Origin: Taxillus chinensis
Taxonomy: Eukaryota > Streptophyta > Magnoliopsida > Santalales > Loranthaceae
Reading direction: 5' to 3'
Length of the DNA: 64,000 bases
NCBI GenBank assembly: GCA_023512835.1
Contig: CM042091.1
Location: 45,656,284 to 45,720,283, forward strand
The number at the start of each line of letters is the position of its first letter. The first letter of the stretch is position 1. A model generated the notes under the pieces. The model did no database searches, was not told where the DNA came from, and saw nothing but the letters and a program-made list of their open reading frames with translations. The position numbers and the translations under genes were made by a program. Shown here piece after piece: positions 1 to 10,500 of the stretch.

Positions 1-835
1 TTATAACCAATGTTATTAATTAATCATATAATACTAATAGTTTGATATACTAAAGAATATATGGTGAGAGTGAGTTTTGATTTTTGATAGTATGTATTTC
101 ATATTGGGGTTAAAAGTAATAAACTATGTAAATAATATTAGTAGTCAAATATTAATGCATTTATCGATCAAATAATATTGAATTGGATAATTTAGTTTTA
201 AATCAATCTATTAATATATTTAAAATTAAATTTAAATTAAATTAATATGAGTATCCATAAATTATTTTACGCATGATATGAGTCATGCATGGTGATAGTG
301 AGTTTTGAGTATTTTGACATTTTATAGTATGTATTTCATATTTGAATTAAATGCAGTAAATCATGTAAATGATATTATTAATTTAAATATTAATACATTT
401 TCAATTAAAGAATATTTGATTGGATCACCTCAACCTAAGTCAACATATTAATAAATTTAAAACTAAATTTGCATATAATTTATTTATATTTTATATTAAA
501 ATATTAACAGTACATTTATTTTTTGTTATAATATAAATATACATATTTTTTATTACTATTATTTTTAAAATAAATCATTCACTCTTTGTTAATATTAATA
601 TTATCATTATCGTTAATAATAATAATAATTATTATTATTATTATTATTATTATTAATATGTTATATCGTAAGTATATATATTATTTAAATACGCATATGA
701 AATAAAAATATATTTAACCTGATGATTAGAGTCGTTAGACAGCTGCATTGTAGGTATATATATTATTTACATAAGGATATGTTATATTGTTAGTACATAT
801 ATTATTTGCATAAGCATATGAAACAAAATAGATTT
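1..835 (+). repeat. AT-rich dispersed repeat, copy 1
   Basis: AT-rich sequence that recurs nearly line for line at 29888-30610 in the same orientation and at about 28620-29130 in the opposite one. Shared blocks include tttgatatac, atggtgagagt and cttttgatagtat near the left side, and the phrase taacctgatg at the right. It contains an ATT-type microsatellite (about 618-656). No open reading frame of interest. It is probably a non-autonomous transposable element of unknown class; the left edge lies outside the window. Confidence 0.6.
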
Positions 836-882
836 AACCTAATAGTTTTTTTAAGCGCATAGGCTGCTCGGGTCAGATCATT

Positions 883-1110
883 GACTAGTCGGGTTGTAAA
901 CGGGGCAAGGGCAGGGAATACCTGTGAGGCAAGATTTATCCTAGGGTGGGATGGGTCATTGACTAGTCGGGTTGTAAACAGAACGGTGGCAGGAAATACT
1001 TGTGAGGCAGGATTTATCCTAGGGTGGGACGGTTCGTATAGTCGGGTTGTAAACGGGGTGGGGGCTAGAATACCCATGAGGCAGGAATTTATTCTAGGGC
1101 TGAGTGGGTA
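883..1110. repeat. Tandem repeat, three copies of 75-78 bp
   Basis: Three head-to-tail units start at about 883, 961 and 1038, each with the core gtcgggttgtaaac followed by a GC-richer tract that includes a tttatcctagggtggga block. The unit is much more GC-rich than its surroundings. Short open frames on both strands here come from the repeat and do not look like genes. Confidence 0.8.
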
Positions 1111-1319
1111 TACGGCATGCTTGCCCCATCCTTGCCCCTGTATTTTGTCGAAGCTTGATTCTTTTACAAACTTAGAAGGTATAAGAAAAGATTAAAAAAA
1201 ATCTAGAAGATGTTATTTTTAAGAAATGAGGAGCACACTGGGATTGCAAGAAGGTTGATGACGATACTAACTTCGATATGAGTGTTTATAATGAAGATTA
1301 ATTATCTTGTCGATCAAGT

Positions 1320-2290
1320 TACTAGTCTTTCCTTTTCTCTTCTTTTCTTATTTAATTTATACTTCATTTAGAAGTCTTTCCTTTTCTCTTATTTTCATAT
1401 TTAATTCATAGTTTATATTAATTAGGGTTAAATTAGTATTTTGCTTTAGTTTCCTTATTATAATAAGTTTCCAATTCCTAATTACTAGCTTGCCTATAAA
1501 TAGGCCTTGTCTATGACAATTCAGCTTATTCAGATTATTGGCTATTGATAATTATAAACTCTCATATTAAGCTGGCCACACGCCCACCACGCCTAAGCTG
1601 GCCATGGTAAGGATTGTATGCAGCATCTGATGAATCATCAGCCTCCTTTGCAGATCGTCGTGATCGACGATCATCTCCATGAGTTCGCCTTCCTCCGACT
1701 AGTTCCTTGCCCTTGCTGGCAGTAAGAAGACAGTTAATATTCTGGTTGGTTATATCTTGAGAACGAGCCATCTCCACCATTGCCGTCGAAAGTTCTATAA
1801 CAGAATGCTCCAGGGCTTCGAACCATTGCCTATTCGTCCTTGTCGCCTCCTCCGTATTTGCTGATGAAGAACGCGAGATAAAATCGAGAAATCTTAATTA
1901 GGATCTCTCAATGAAAGCACCAAATTGTTGAGGACCTTAACTAGGATCCAATAACAATCTAGATAAGGATAACCGAATATTCAAACTCTAACCCAAGCAA
2001 TTCAAGTAATTAACGGAAAAAGCCAAAAATAAGTATAAACCTCTAATATGAGAGTTTATAATTGCCAATAGCCAATAATCTAAATAAACTGAATTGTCAT
2101 AGATAAAGCTTATTTATAGACAAGCTAGTAACTAGGAATTGGAAACTTAATACAATTAGGAAACTAAAGTAAAATACCAAAATACCCTAATACGAATTAA
2201 ATAAAGGAAAGTAATAAAAAGGAAAGACTTCTAATATGATAAGGAAAGTAAATATATTGAAAGACTTCTAGACGAAGCAGAAAACTTGTT
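1320..2290 (-). mobile_element. LTR retroelement remnant with inverted LTR arms
   Basis: The sequence at about 1430-1569 is the reverse complement of about 2045-2190, with many matched blocks such as tttccaattcct and gacaattcag; similarity extends to about 1320 and 2290. Between the arms, read on the minus strand, the LTR end is followed by the phrase tttggtgctttcattgaga (about 1910-1928), a familiar start of the internal region in plant Ty3/gypsy elements, and then a short gag-like frame (1780-1562, beginning MVEMARSQDI). Normal LTRs are direct repeats, so opposed LTR pieces mark a rearranged copy. The tataaatag motif in each arm fits an LTR promoter. Confidence 0.65.
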
Positions 2291-2429
2291 CATCAAGGCA
2301 AGACACGTCGTGAGTTTCATCTTCAATACTGCTTCCCATGAATAGTGCATGCATGAAATCAAATCTCAACAATTTACAATATATAGTCTATACTAATTCG
2401 TGAGGAATATTAAAATCATTTATCAACTC

Positions 2430-3012
2430 CATATTGTATCATAACTTTAAACAAAATAAAATTGAAGTGACACAAAAATTTATCAAAAACATTATTAAAT
2501 AAATATTTAAAACTATTTTTAAAATAGTACAAATATTAATGAATTATCTACCAACAATATAAAAACAATTAACAAAAATTTAAATTAACAATAATCTTAT
2601 AATTTTTATTTATGAGAAATTTATATATTTGTGGAATGGCATTATATTAATATGTATTTAAAAAAATAAGTAATTTTAAAATTGAAGTGATAAAATTACC
2701 CATTGAAATGTTGAATTAATTTCTGGTTAGATATATAACATAGGTTCATTGTAAATAATTTTGAAGTATTAGTTTAATTTATAATATTATAACATCCATG
2801 CATACTAACAAAGTTATTTATAAGTAATCTTACTATAAAATTAATTTAATATTAAACCTCAAAGTTAAAGTTAATAATAATAAATTTAATAAAATTTAGA
2901 TGAATTCTAATTAAATTAATAAGTTTTAAAATTTAATTAGAGAATAATTTGAAAATATATAAATTTAAATTCCCCATTTAAAATCTCTTATCTAAGAATA
3001 GGGGACGACATT
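2430..3012. repeat. Left copy of duplicated terpene synthase upstream block
   Basis: AT-rich block that matches 4470-5201 in the same orientation, sharing actttaaacaaaataaaatt, atatatttgtggaat and tataaatttaaatt and ending in both cases with a ggga-gac/cgg-catt phrase. It is the distal part of a tandem duplication whose proximal part carries the terpene synthase promoter. No gene is seen. Confidence 0.75.
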
Positions 3013-3229
3013 AATTGTTTGACGTACGTCATAATGCAATCACATGGGAGCTCTGATATTCGATCGAAATCATTTATCGGATTCATCAATCAGATTGATG
3101 TGGCAGCTAATGTATTTGGATAGGTAGAATTCTTAATTGCATTCATGGCAGATGACGTGTTTAAATCGGTTTGATGAATTTCAGTTTAATTTCTATCTTT
3201 GCCAATTGTTACATTCGCGGAATATAACA
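3013..3229. other. Spacer between duplicated block and minisatellite
   Basis: Moderately AT-rich unique sequence. No coding potential or RNA gene recognised. Confidence 0.5.
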
Positions 3230-3600
3230 TGTTTATTTCGATTTGGGATCAACTTCGGTTCAAAAAAAATAAAAGTTCGATTCCGGGAAATAGAACTTCG
3301 ATTTGAGAAATAGGGGCTTCGATTTGGAAAATAGATATTTCTGTTCGAAAATTAAGAATTTCAGTTCGAAAAATAGGTCTTCGGTTCGGAAAATATGAAT
3401 TTCAGTTCGGGAAATAGGTCTTCGGTTCGGGAAATAGGGACTTCGGTTCAGTAAATAAGTTTTCGGTTCAAGAAATAGGGACTTTGGTTCAAGAAATAGG
3501 GGTTTCAGTTCGAAAAGTAAGGATTTTGAATCGGAAAATAGGGATTTTGGTTCAGAAAATAGATCTTTGATTTGGGAAAAGATGCTATTTCTCGAACCAA
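3230..3600. repeat. Minisatellite with about 21-bp unit
   Basis: Irregular tandem array of units resembling ttcggttcgggaaataggga, with roughly 16 diverged copies. It lies only in the left copy of the duplicated upstream block; the right copy lacks it. Just downstream is a reversed version of the motif (ctatttctcgaaccaaa, about 3587-3602). Confidence 0.8.
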
Positions 3601-4129
3601 ATCATTAAACTGAACTAAATCATCCGCTACCTACGGGTTCTTGGGTTCCGTGAACTGTAGCTATCTTCGGTGAACTGTAATTTCAGGTGAAATCTTTAAA
3701 TGACCATATCTTTGTGTATAGTGGATTATTTTGGGCCTATTTTTTATTTGTAGCTATCAACGAGAGTTACAATGGCTAAACATTCATAAGAGATTTTTCG
3801 CTCTCAGATTTAAAAAAAACGCACTCTTTCACCTTCAAAATCTTATTTTTATCAGATTATTATATTTTTTTTACTACATCAATTTTGGCTTCTGATTTTA
3901 AGCATATTATTACATTTTTTTTGCATATGTTTAATGCGTAAAATAGTATTTTAATTTCTCTCAATATAACTATTTTTTATTTTTTATTTTAAATCGAATT
4001 GATTTAAAAGCTGTTGTATTTTTGCTTTCGGCTGCATATGTTTTTGACACAACCCATAATAATTTTTGATCACGCTGGACCGTAATCTGATTTTAAATAA
4101 GATAAGATTATCGGGCCAAAAATCTTTAT
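3601..4129. other. AT-rich spacer upstream of orphan promoter
   Basis: T-rich tracts and no recognisable gene. This segment is absent from the right-hand duplicate, where the corresponding gap (5202-5590) carries MITE-like hairpins instead. Confidence 0.5.
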
Positions 4130-4378
4130 TCTTGCACATGGTAATGTCGGCTGCCTGTTTTTGTTATTATTCGTCGGTGTAAAACAACAATGTTCTGTGG
4201 AAAAACAAGCGCACTACACACGTACCGGCACAGCCGATGGTCATGTGAAAAATGAAGCGAAATAGGTATTTAATTCTAGCCTCGTGTGCGACTGTATATA
4301 TACATTGGGACTGGGAAGGCCTTTTCCACATCAACATCAAGAGAGTCCAACTGCATGGAAAAACAAAACAAAGCATAA
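4130..4378 (+). pseudogene. Orphan terpene synthase promoter and start region
   Basis: This segment aligns with 5590-5815 just before the terpene synthase exon 1: the same gtcatgtgaaaaatgaagcg phrase, the same TATA-like tgtatatata (4293-4302), the same leader gagagtccaactgc, and an ATG at 4355. The frame closes after seven codons at 4376, and no terpene synthase exon follows; the next 90 bases lead back into the duplicated upstream block. It is best read as the promoter and first codons of a lost or never completed tandem copy. The G-box core of the right copy reads ctcgtg here. A short orphan transcript is possible but cannot be judged from sequence. Confidence 0.7.
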
Positions 4379-4469
4379 ATGGGTGAGTTTAAGGACTTTT
4401 ATAAATTAATTGTTTAAGATGAACTGTTTATAAGTTTTAGGGATATAAATATCTCTCTCCTTTGTGTAT

Positions 4470-5201
4470 GTTAACTTTAAACAAAATAAAATTGAAGTGA
4501 TACAGTAATTTAACAAAAAAAATAATTAAATAAATAAATAAACCTTTAAAACTAATTTTAATATAGTACATACATTAATGGTTTATCTACTAACCAAAAT
4601 GTGAAAGTAGGAGATTAAAGTAGCATACCTATACATAATTGCACGAATTGCACAAATTACTTTTACCTATAAGAAAGTAAACATTAAAATTAAAATAATA
4701 AAAACCTTTACAAACAAATTAACGTAACAAGAAAAAGCAAATTTAAGAAAAAAATTAAAATAACAATAAACTTATAATTTTTATTTCTGATAAATTCTAT
4801 ATATTTGTGGAATAACATCATATTAATAAGTATTTAAGAAATAAGTAATTTTAAAATTGAAGTGATAAAATTAGCTAGCAATTGAATTATTGAAATGTTG
4901 AATTAATTTGTGATTCGATAGAACATAGGTTCATTATAAATAATTTTATAATATTACATAAACTTATAATATTAAATTAACAATACATACTACACAAAGT
5001 TATTGATAAGTAATCTTACTATAAAAACAATTCAATATTAAACCTCAGAGTTAAACTTAATGATATAATAATAAATTTGAAAAAATTTAGACGAATTCTA
5101 ATTAAATTAATAATCTTTAAAAATTAATTTGAAAATATATAAATTTAAATTGACGATTTAAAATCACTTATATAATAATAAGGGATAATAAGGGACGGCA
5201 T
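4470..5201. repeat. Right copy of duplicated terpene synthase upstream block
   Basis: Matches 2430-3012 in the same orientation, with an extra segment near 4605-4750 that is absent from the left copy. No gene is seen in it. Confidence 0.75.
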
Positions 5202-5313
5202 TGCTGGGAGAATGGATTTGGTGGTGAGCAAGGTCAGCTCACCACCGTAGTGATTCAACTTATTTAAGATTCGTTAGATTAAATATTCATGTAGTATGGT
5301 AAAATTTCAAAAC

Positions 5314-5515
5314 GATCTAATGATTACTTTTTGTGAAAATTCAATTAAAAAAATATAAATTTTAATAAATTAAAATTTATTTATTTATCTTTATATTTTT
5401 TCTAATTGAATTTATACAAAAATTAACCATTAGATCATGTTGAATTTGTAAAAAAAATATAAATTTTAATAAATTAAAATTTATTTATTTATCTTCATAT
5501 TTTTTTTAATTAAAT
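5314..5515. mobile_element. MITE-like hairpin, with a second inner copy
   Basis: Sequence from gatctaatgattactttttg (5314) is answered in reverse complement by accattagatc ending at 5436, with an AT hairpin between (aaaaatataaa against tttatattttt). The inner hairpin is repeated at about 5449-5515. The structure fits a small terminal-inverted-repeat element inserted in the terpene synthase upstream region. Target duplications were not resolved. Confidence 0.6.
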
Positions 5516-5589
5516 TTACACAATAAAATTTATACGTCGGGTTGTGTTGGCCGCATGTTTTTGTGGTGGTAATATTATTTATTATATAA

Positions 5590-5799
5590 ATTTAATGCAC
5601 ATGGTGGTAATGTTGGTCGCATGTTTTTTTATTTATTATTGGGAGCGTATTTATTACAAGCGCACTGAACACGAAGCGGCACAACCAAGGGTCATGTGAA
5701 AAATGAAGCGAAATAGGAATATAATTTTAGCCACGTGTGCGACTGTATATATACATTGGGAGTGGGAAGGCCTTTCCCATATCAAGAGAGTCCAACTGC
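5590..5799 (+). promoter_or_regulatory. Terpene synthase promoter and 5' leader
   Basis: A G-box CACGTG (5732-5737) is followed by a TATA-like tgtatatata (5743-5752), about 50 bases before the first ATG at 5800. The whole block is duplicated at 4130-4354, where the TATA element is kept but the G-box is not. Confidence 0.6.
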
Positions 5800-8658
5800 A
5801 TGAAAAAACAAAATCGTAAAAGGATGCTCATGTTCCCAGTGCTTTAGCAGTCCCCCAAGTCCCTGTAGGGGTGGTTGGAGAGCCTTTCCGACGCTCAGCA
5901 AATTTTCATCCCCCAGTTTGGGGCGATCGTTTCCTGACACATGCTTCTGATTCTCTTGTATGCATGTGGCGGATATATCGTGTGTGTCTTGTGTGCGTGT
6001 GATGAATGTTTCTCATATGCAACGCATGGTTAAATTGTAGGGAATTGATGATGTCGAAACAACAAAAAAGTTTCAACAGCTCAAGGAAGAAGTGAAGGGG
6101 TTGCTCTCTGCTGCAGTCTTGACTCCCCATGATCATTATAAAATGTTGACATTGATTGATGACATTCAACGCCTAGGTATTTCTTACCACTTTGAGGATG
6201 AGATTGACCGGGTACTAGGACACGTATACCGTACTGGCTATGAAGACATTCCGAGAGCAGACCAAAGTAACCGTGATCTTCATACTGTTTCCCTTGGCTT
6301 TCGGTTGCTTAGGCAACATGGCTATAATGTCTCTTGCGGTAATTTACAATTTATGGACAAACCGTTGTATATTAATTATAATTTTTTGCAACTTTATGTT
6401 ATATTGTCTATTTTCTATATGGAGCAGATGTATTTAGGAGGTTCATGAACAAAGGCAGTGTGCTAAAAGAATCGCAAGCTCAAAACGTGCAAACTCTGCT
6501 GAGCTTTTATGAAGCCACACAACTCCAGATTCAGGGAGAAGATAGGCTAGCTAATGGACATGCTTTTGTTGTGTCTCGCCTCAAACATTTGATACCTCAC
6601 CTAAGCCCCCTAACTGCGGCACAAGCGATGCGTGCCTTAGAGAGGCCTATCCACAAGGGGCTACAGAGATTAGAGGCAAGACATTACATTAATATTTACG
6701 AAAGTCGACCAGATCACAATTCATATCATGAACCTCTTCTAATGTTTGCGAAGCTAGATTTTAACTTCTTGCAAAAGGTTCACCAAGAGGAGCTCACTTC
6801 TATCACGAGGTAAATGATGACTTAATTATTGTAAAAAATTGGTTTTTTGACAAAATAAAGTAACTAATAACTTATCATCAAGTAGGTGGTGGAAAGATTT
6901 GGATTTTGCACAAAAGTTGCCTTTTGCGAGGGATGGTGTGGTTGAATGTTACTTTTGGAGTTTGGGAGTGCTTTTTAAGCCTGATCATTCCCTTGCTAGA
7001 AAGATATTTACCAAAGTCACCAAAATAACTTCTGTTATGGATGATATATATGACGTGTATGGAACCCCCGAAGAACTTGAGCTACTCACTGATGCCATTG
7101 AGAGGTTACATATCTTGCTTATATACATATTCTTAATCATCTATGATACTTGTAAACTCATTTTCTAAGAAATCGTACTTACAATAATTTGATAGAAGTT
7201 ATTTACTGATTCACCTAATTTACAGGTGGGATATCAACGTTGCAAGCCACTTGCCTGAGTATATGAAAATATTTTATAAGGCACTCTTAAATATTTACAA
7301 TGAAATTGAGGAGCAAACGAAAGAGACGCCATACATGTTTTCCTATGCTAAAGAAGCGGTGAGCTTTTTTGTTTCAATGGGTTAATTTGTTCATTAATTA
7401 ACATATGACAATAATTACTATCACATGAGACCCAGTGAGTTCGGCCTATTGGTTCCTGATCGAGTGGCCTAGAAAAGAATGGGATTGTCCCATTAAGAGA
7501 TTGTATATTTGCTTAGATAATGCAAGCTTGTTTTTACCCTGTTTAAGTTAATATGCGCGTTGCTTTCTTCCATAATCTTATACAAAAAAATAAAAATGGA
7601 GTTCTTCATCTCATGCAAAACAACAACTACTAATAATACATAGCATATATAATAATAATAATAATAATAATAATTAAATATATGGATGGTGTGACAGATG
7701 AAAAAACAGGCAAGAGCTTACATGGAAGAAGCCAGATGGTGTCACGTAAATAAATTGCCGACAATTGGAAGAATACATGCCCGTGGCATTAGTTTCATCT
7801 GGCTACACTTTGCTAGCCATTACTACCTTGCTTGGAATGGGAAGCATTGCGACTAAAAGCACCTTTGAGTGGATGTCTAGAATCCCAAAGATTCTAAAAG
7901 CTTCTTTAATCATTTGCCGGCTAATGGATGACATGGCCTCTCACAAGGTGAATTTTCTTTAATTGGAAATATCATGCTTACAACATCACAAACTTTAAAA
8001 TTCGAATAATAAATTGAGGGTATATAGAGAGACTGAGTTTGTCCCGATAGATACGGTGTTGACTTCTTCTCTATTTATATGTGGTTTGAGTTTCTGTGTG
8101 TGAGTATATATAATTTACCCATAGGGAGTTTGAATTGCCCTAGATTTGGTACATATCTCACGTCAAGAAGCTATAATTGCCGTTGCATTCATTATACTCT
8201 TTTTTTCCATGTCATATTCCCCACTCCTCCGTTCTCTATGTATATATATGTATGTATGTATGTAACATAATATGGTCAGTTTTCTTAAGAAGTGTATATA
8301 TCCTTATTAAATCAATTTGTGTGAAGCTAATTTAAAGTATTTATTTGATCAATATATTGTACAGTTTGAACAACAGAGGGGGCATGTGGCCTCGGTGGTT
8401 GAATGTTATATGCACCAATACGGTGTCTCAGAAGAAGTAGCGCTTGAAGAATTGCACAAACAGATCACAGACGCATGGAAAGATATCAACGAAGAGTGCA
8501 TGAAACCAATTAGCGTTCCCAAGCCCATCCTTATGGTCATTGTCAATCTCACACGTGTTATTGATTTTATTTATAAGGATGAGGATGGCTATACGAATGC
8601 ACCAATTATGCTCAAAAAACCGATTGCTTCCTTGTTGGTTGATTCTGTGCCAATATAA
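5800..8658 (+). pseudogene. Sesquiterpene synthase (TPS-a) pseudogene, seven exons
   Basis: TPS-a synthases cyclise farnesyl diphosphate in the cytosol. Exons read as 5820-5957, 6041-6338, 6428-6809, 6886-7104, 7226-7358, 7698-7947 and 8365-8658, all with GT-AG introns and about 570 codons in total, the usual family size. Exon 1 encodes RRSANFHPPVWGDRF, exon 4 the metal-binding DDIYD motif, and exons 6-7 the NSE/DTE-type [11 protein letters not shown]; the protein ends SVPI. Breaks: the ATG at 5800 is out of frame with exon 1, whose own frame has a stop at 5817-5819. Exon 6 has one surplus base near 7767 (GG where the family frame needs one G), which shifts the rest. The RxR motif reads RDG ([11 protein letters not shown]), so its second Arg is lost. 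The other exons are clean, so the loss is recent, or part of it is sequence error. Confidence 0.88.
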
Positions 8659-9600
8659 TCAAGAAAGGCTTTTTTTTCCGGATGATTCTGTGCCAATATA
8701 ACTTTAATTGTTTTCGTACTTTTGCTTTGATGCCAAGTATTTTAATTTTTATTTCATGCTCATAAATTTGGGCTCCAACAAAGTTTTATTACTGTGAAAT
8801 TTAATTACATTTATAATACTCGAGTGTTTTTTTAAAAAAATAAAAAATAAATGTTATTAAGAAAAAGGATTAACAAAACAGAGCACGGATATGCAGCCGA
8901 ATCCCACCTTGAAGGCTTGAACAGATTAGCCGAGAAACCCCCGGCACAAAATGTTACATCCTGAACGGCTCGACAGCCTCGCCCGTACGTGTTCCAGTGG
9001 GGAGAGATCCATATCCCAGCAATACAAATCTCGTATGAGCTTGTTCCAAACAACCCACCTTAGTGTTCCTCATGGTTCCATCCATTGACGCCAAATACCA
9101 CATATATATATATACCAATCAAAGCCAATATCGGCGAAGTTGGTGTTGGAAAACCAAATCAAATCAGCTCTGATGACTCATAGGATCATAGATAGCGACG
9201 ACGCAGTACCTCAAGCTGAAGGATTACGAATCACGGAGTCATCAGTGGAAAACAAATTCCACACACGGCTCCAGAGAATCTCTGTTCATCAATTTACGAT
9301 TCCGAGAATCGTGGCCTGCAACCGCACACGCTTGCAGTGCGTGAGAGCTTGATCTGGCGCCGTCTTCTTCAAAATCGCCGAGTCAGTCGTTTCAGTGGTC
9401 TCGAAGGGCCCGTTCCGTAGCCACACGATTCTGGAGAGGACATGGCCGTTGATTGCAGCCCCGTGGTTGAAGAAGAGGAGCAGTCAATCCCGATGTCCTG
9501 CACGTTCGCAACATACCTCTCAGGTGCCTGTTACATCCTCATCAACACCTCAAACACACGAAACCTAAATGGCGATATGAATCGAAAGTCGAACGAACAT
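8659..9600. other. Spacer with unidentified coding-like fragments
   Basis: After the terpene synthase stop the sequence becomes GC-richer. The minus-strand frames at 9053-8832 and about 9535-9300 read like protein (for example NHGAAINGHVLSRIVW) but are short, shift frame and match no family I recognise. They may be remnants of a captured or decayed gene. Confidence 0.35.
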
Positions 9601-9730
9601 ATATATTATTGAAAATGAAACTTGGCCATGCACTCGAAGCCACATCCTTAAAGCTGATGATAAAAACAACAGCAGCAAAAGCATTGGAATAAAGGGAAAA
9701 GGAGATATAAATAGCAGCACACATAAATAT

Positions 9731-10244
9731 ATACACACACATCGCGGTTTCGCTTCAATGGTGGAACGCCATCGCACGGGGTTGAACAAAGAGCGCTCGA
9801 GACAGCGCCGTCTGTGTTTGAGGAACTCGCGGCGGTCGGTGGCGCTGTACAAACGGACAACAAAATCGGGACCATCTGATTCGCGCCATCCTCCTCGTAT
9901 TCGCCCTCACCATCACCATTGTTGTTCTCTCCTTCACTCTCTTCTTCTTCTTCTTCTTCGCCGTTTCTTCTCATTCTATGATGTTTTCTCCACCAAAACG
10001 TAGTACAATCGTGGCATACAGACATGGTGCGGCGGCCAAGCTCTGATCCAACAGCCGTCCACGGCGTCGTGGCCTGACAGGAACGGCAGAGGAGATGCCT
10101 GGAGTGCCTTGCGACGAGGAAGTTGGCGCAGTGTACCCTCTTGTCACACTCCCAGCACAGGTTCGCCGCGTCCGCGTCGCAGTGCACCCTCGCCGGTTGC
10201 GTACACAGCTCGCAACTCTTCATCCTCTCTTGCTGTCCGTGCAA
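9731..10244 (-). CDS. Single B-box zinc finger protein (BBX28/29-like)
   Basis: Plant B-box proteins act in the nucleus as transcriptional co-regulators, often in light signalling. The N-terminus carries one B-box: CELC, then VHC, LCWEC, D and H ligands, and VARH (residues 11-44 of the frame), with a degenerate second cysteine set (CRSCQATTPW, then CHDC). An acidic Glu-rich tract and an NQMVP segment follow, as in BBX28-type proteins, and then LKRNRD. Start: the ATG at 10223 gives the typical MKSCELC; an in-frame ATG at 10244 adds seven residues. The 3' end is uncertain. After LKRNRD (codon for D at about 9731) the frame runs into low-complexity, Cys/Tyr-rich sequence to 9648, which looks like intron following a GT donor. 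A possible last exon begins near 9650 (DVASSAWPS). The B-box is intact, so the gene is probably functional. Confidence 0.82.
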
Positions 10245-10500
10245 TCAAAAGTATGGCACAGAAAATGAAACCCACCCCCCACTCTCCAACTTCGACGCAT
10301 TTAAGGAGCCACACACCCCTACTCGCCGCACATTTACGAGGGGTGCTCCAAAGGGGCTTTTTTGGGTATTTCCCTTGATCTGAAGCCGTGTGATTGTGTG
10401 AAGGTGAAGGGAGGGGAAATTAAAACAAAGAATTTTAAAACGAAAAAAAAAAAAAAAAACATCCACCCACCCTTTCATCATCAACATTCAAAATGTCGTG
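10245..10500 (-). promoter_or_regulatory. Probable 5' leader/promoter of the B-box gene
   Basis: Non-coding sequence directly upstream of the B-box start, with a long A run at about 10442-10459 (plus strand). A divergent short frame at 10493 has no family features and is not called. Confidence 0.4.

Noticed and set aside
802..1195. Open frames on both strands with internal repeats
   Set aside because: They arise from the 75-78 bp tandem repeat in frame; the repeating residues mirror the DNA period.
3268..3285. gttcgattccggg phrase resembling a tRNA T-loop
   Set aside because: It is one unit of the 21-bp minisatellite and has no surrounding cloverleaf.
6240..6437. Alternative open frame over terpene synthase exon 2
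   Set aside because: The other frame carries the family motifs ([19 protein letters not shown]) and joins exon 3 in phase.
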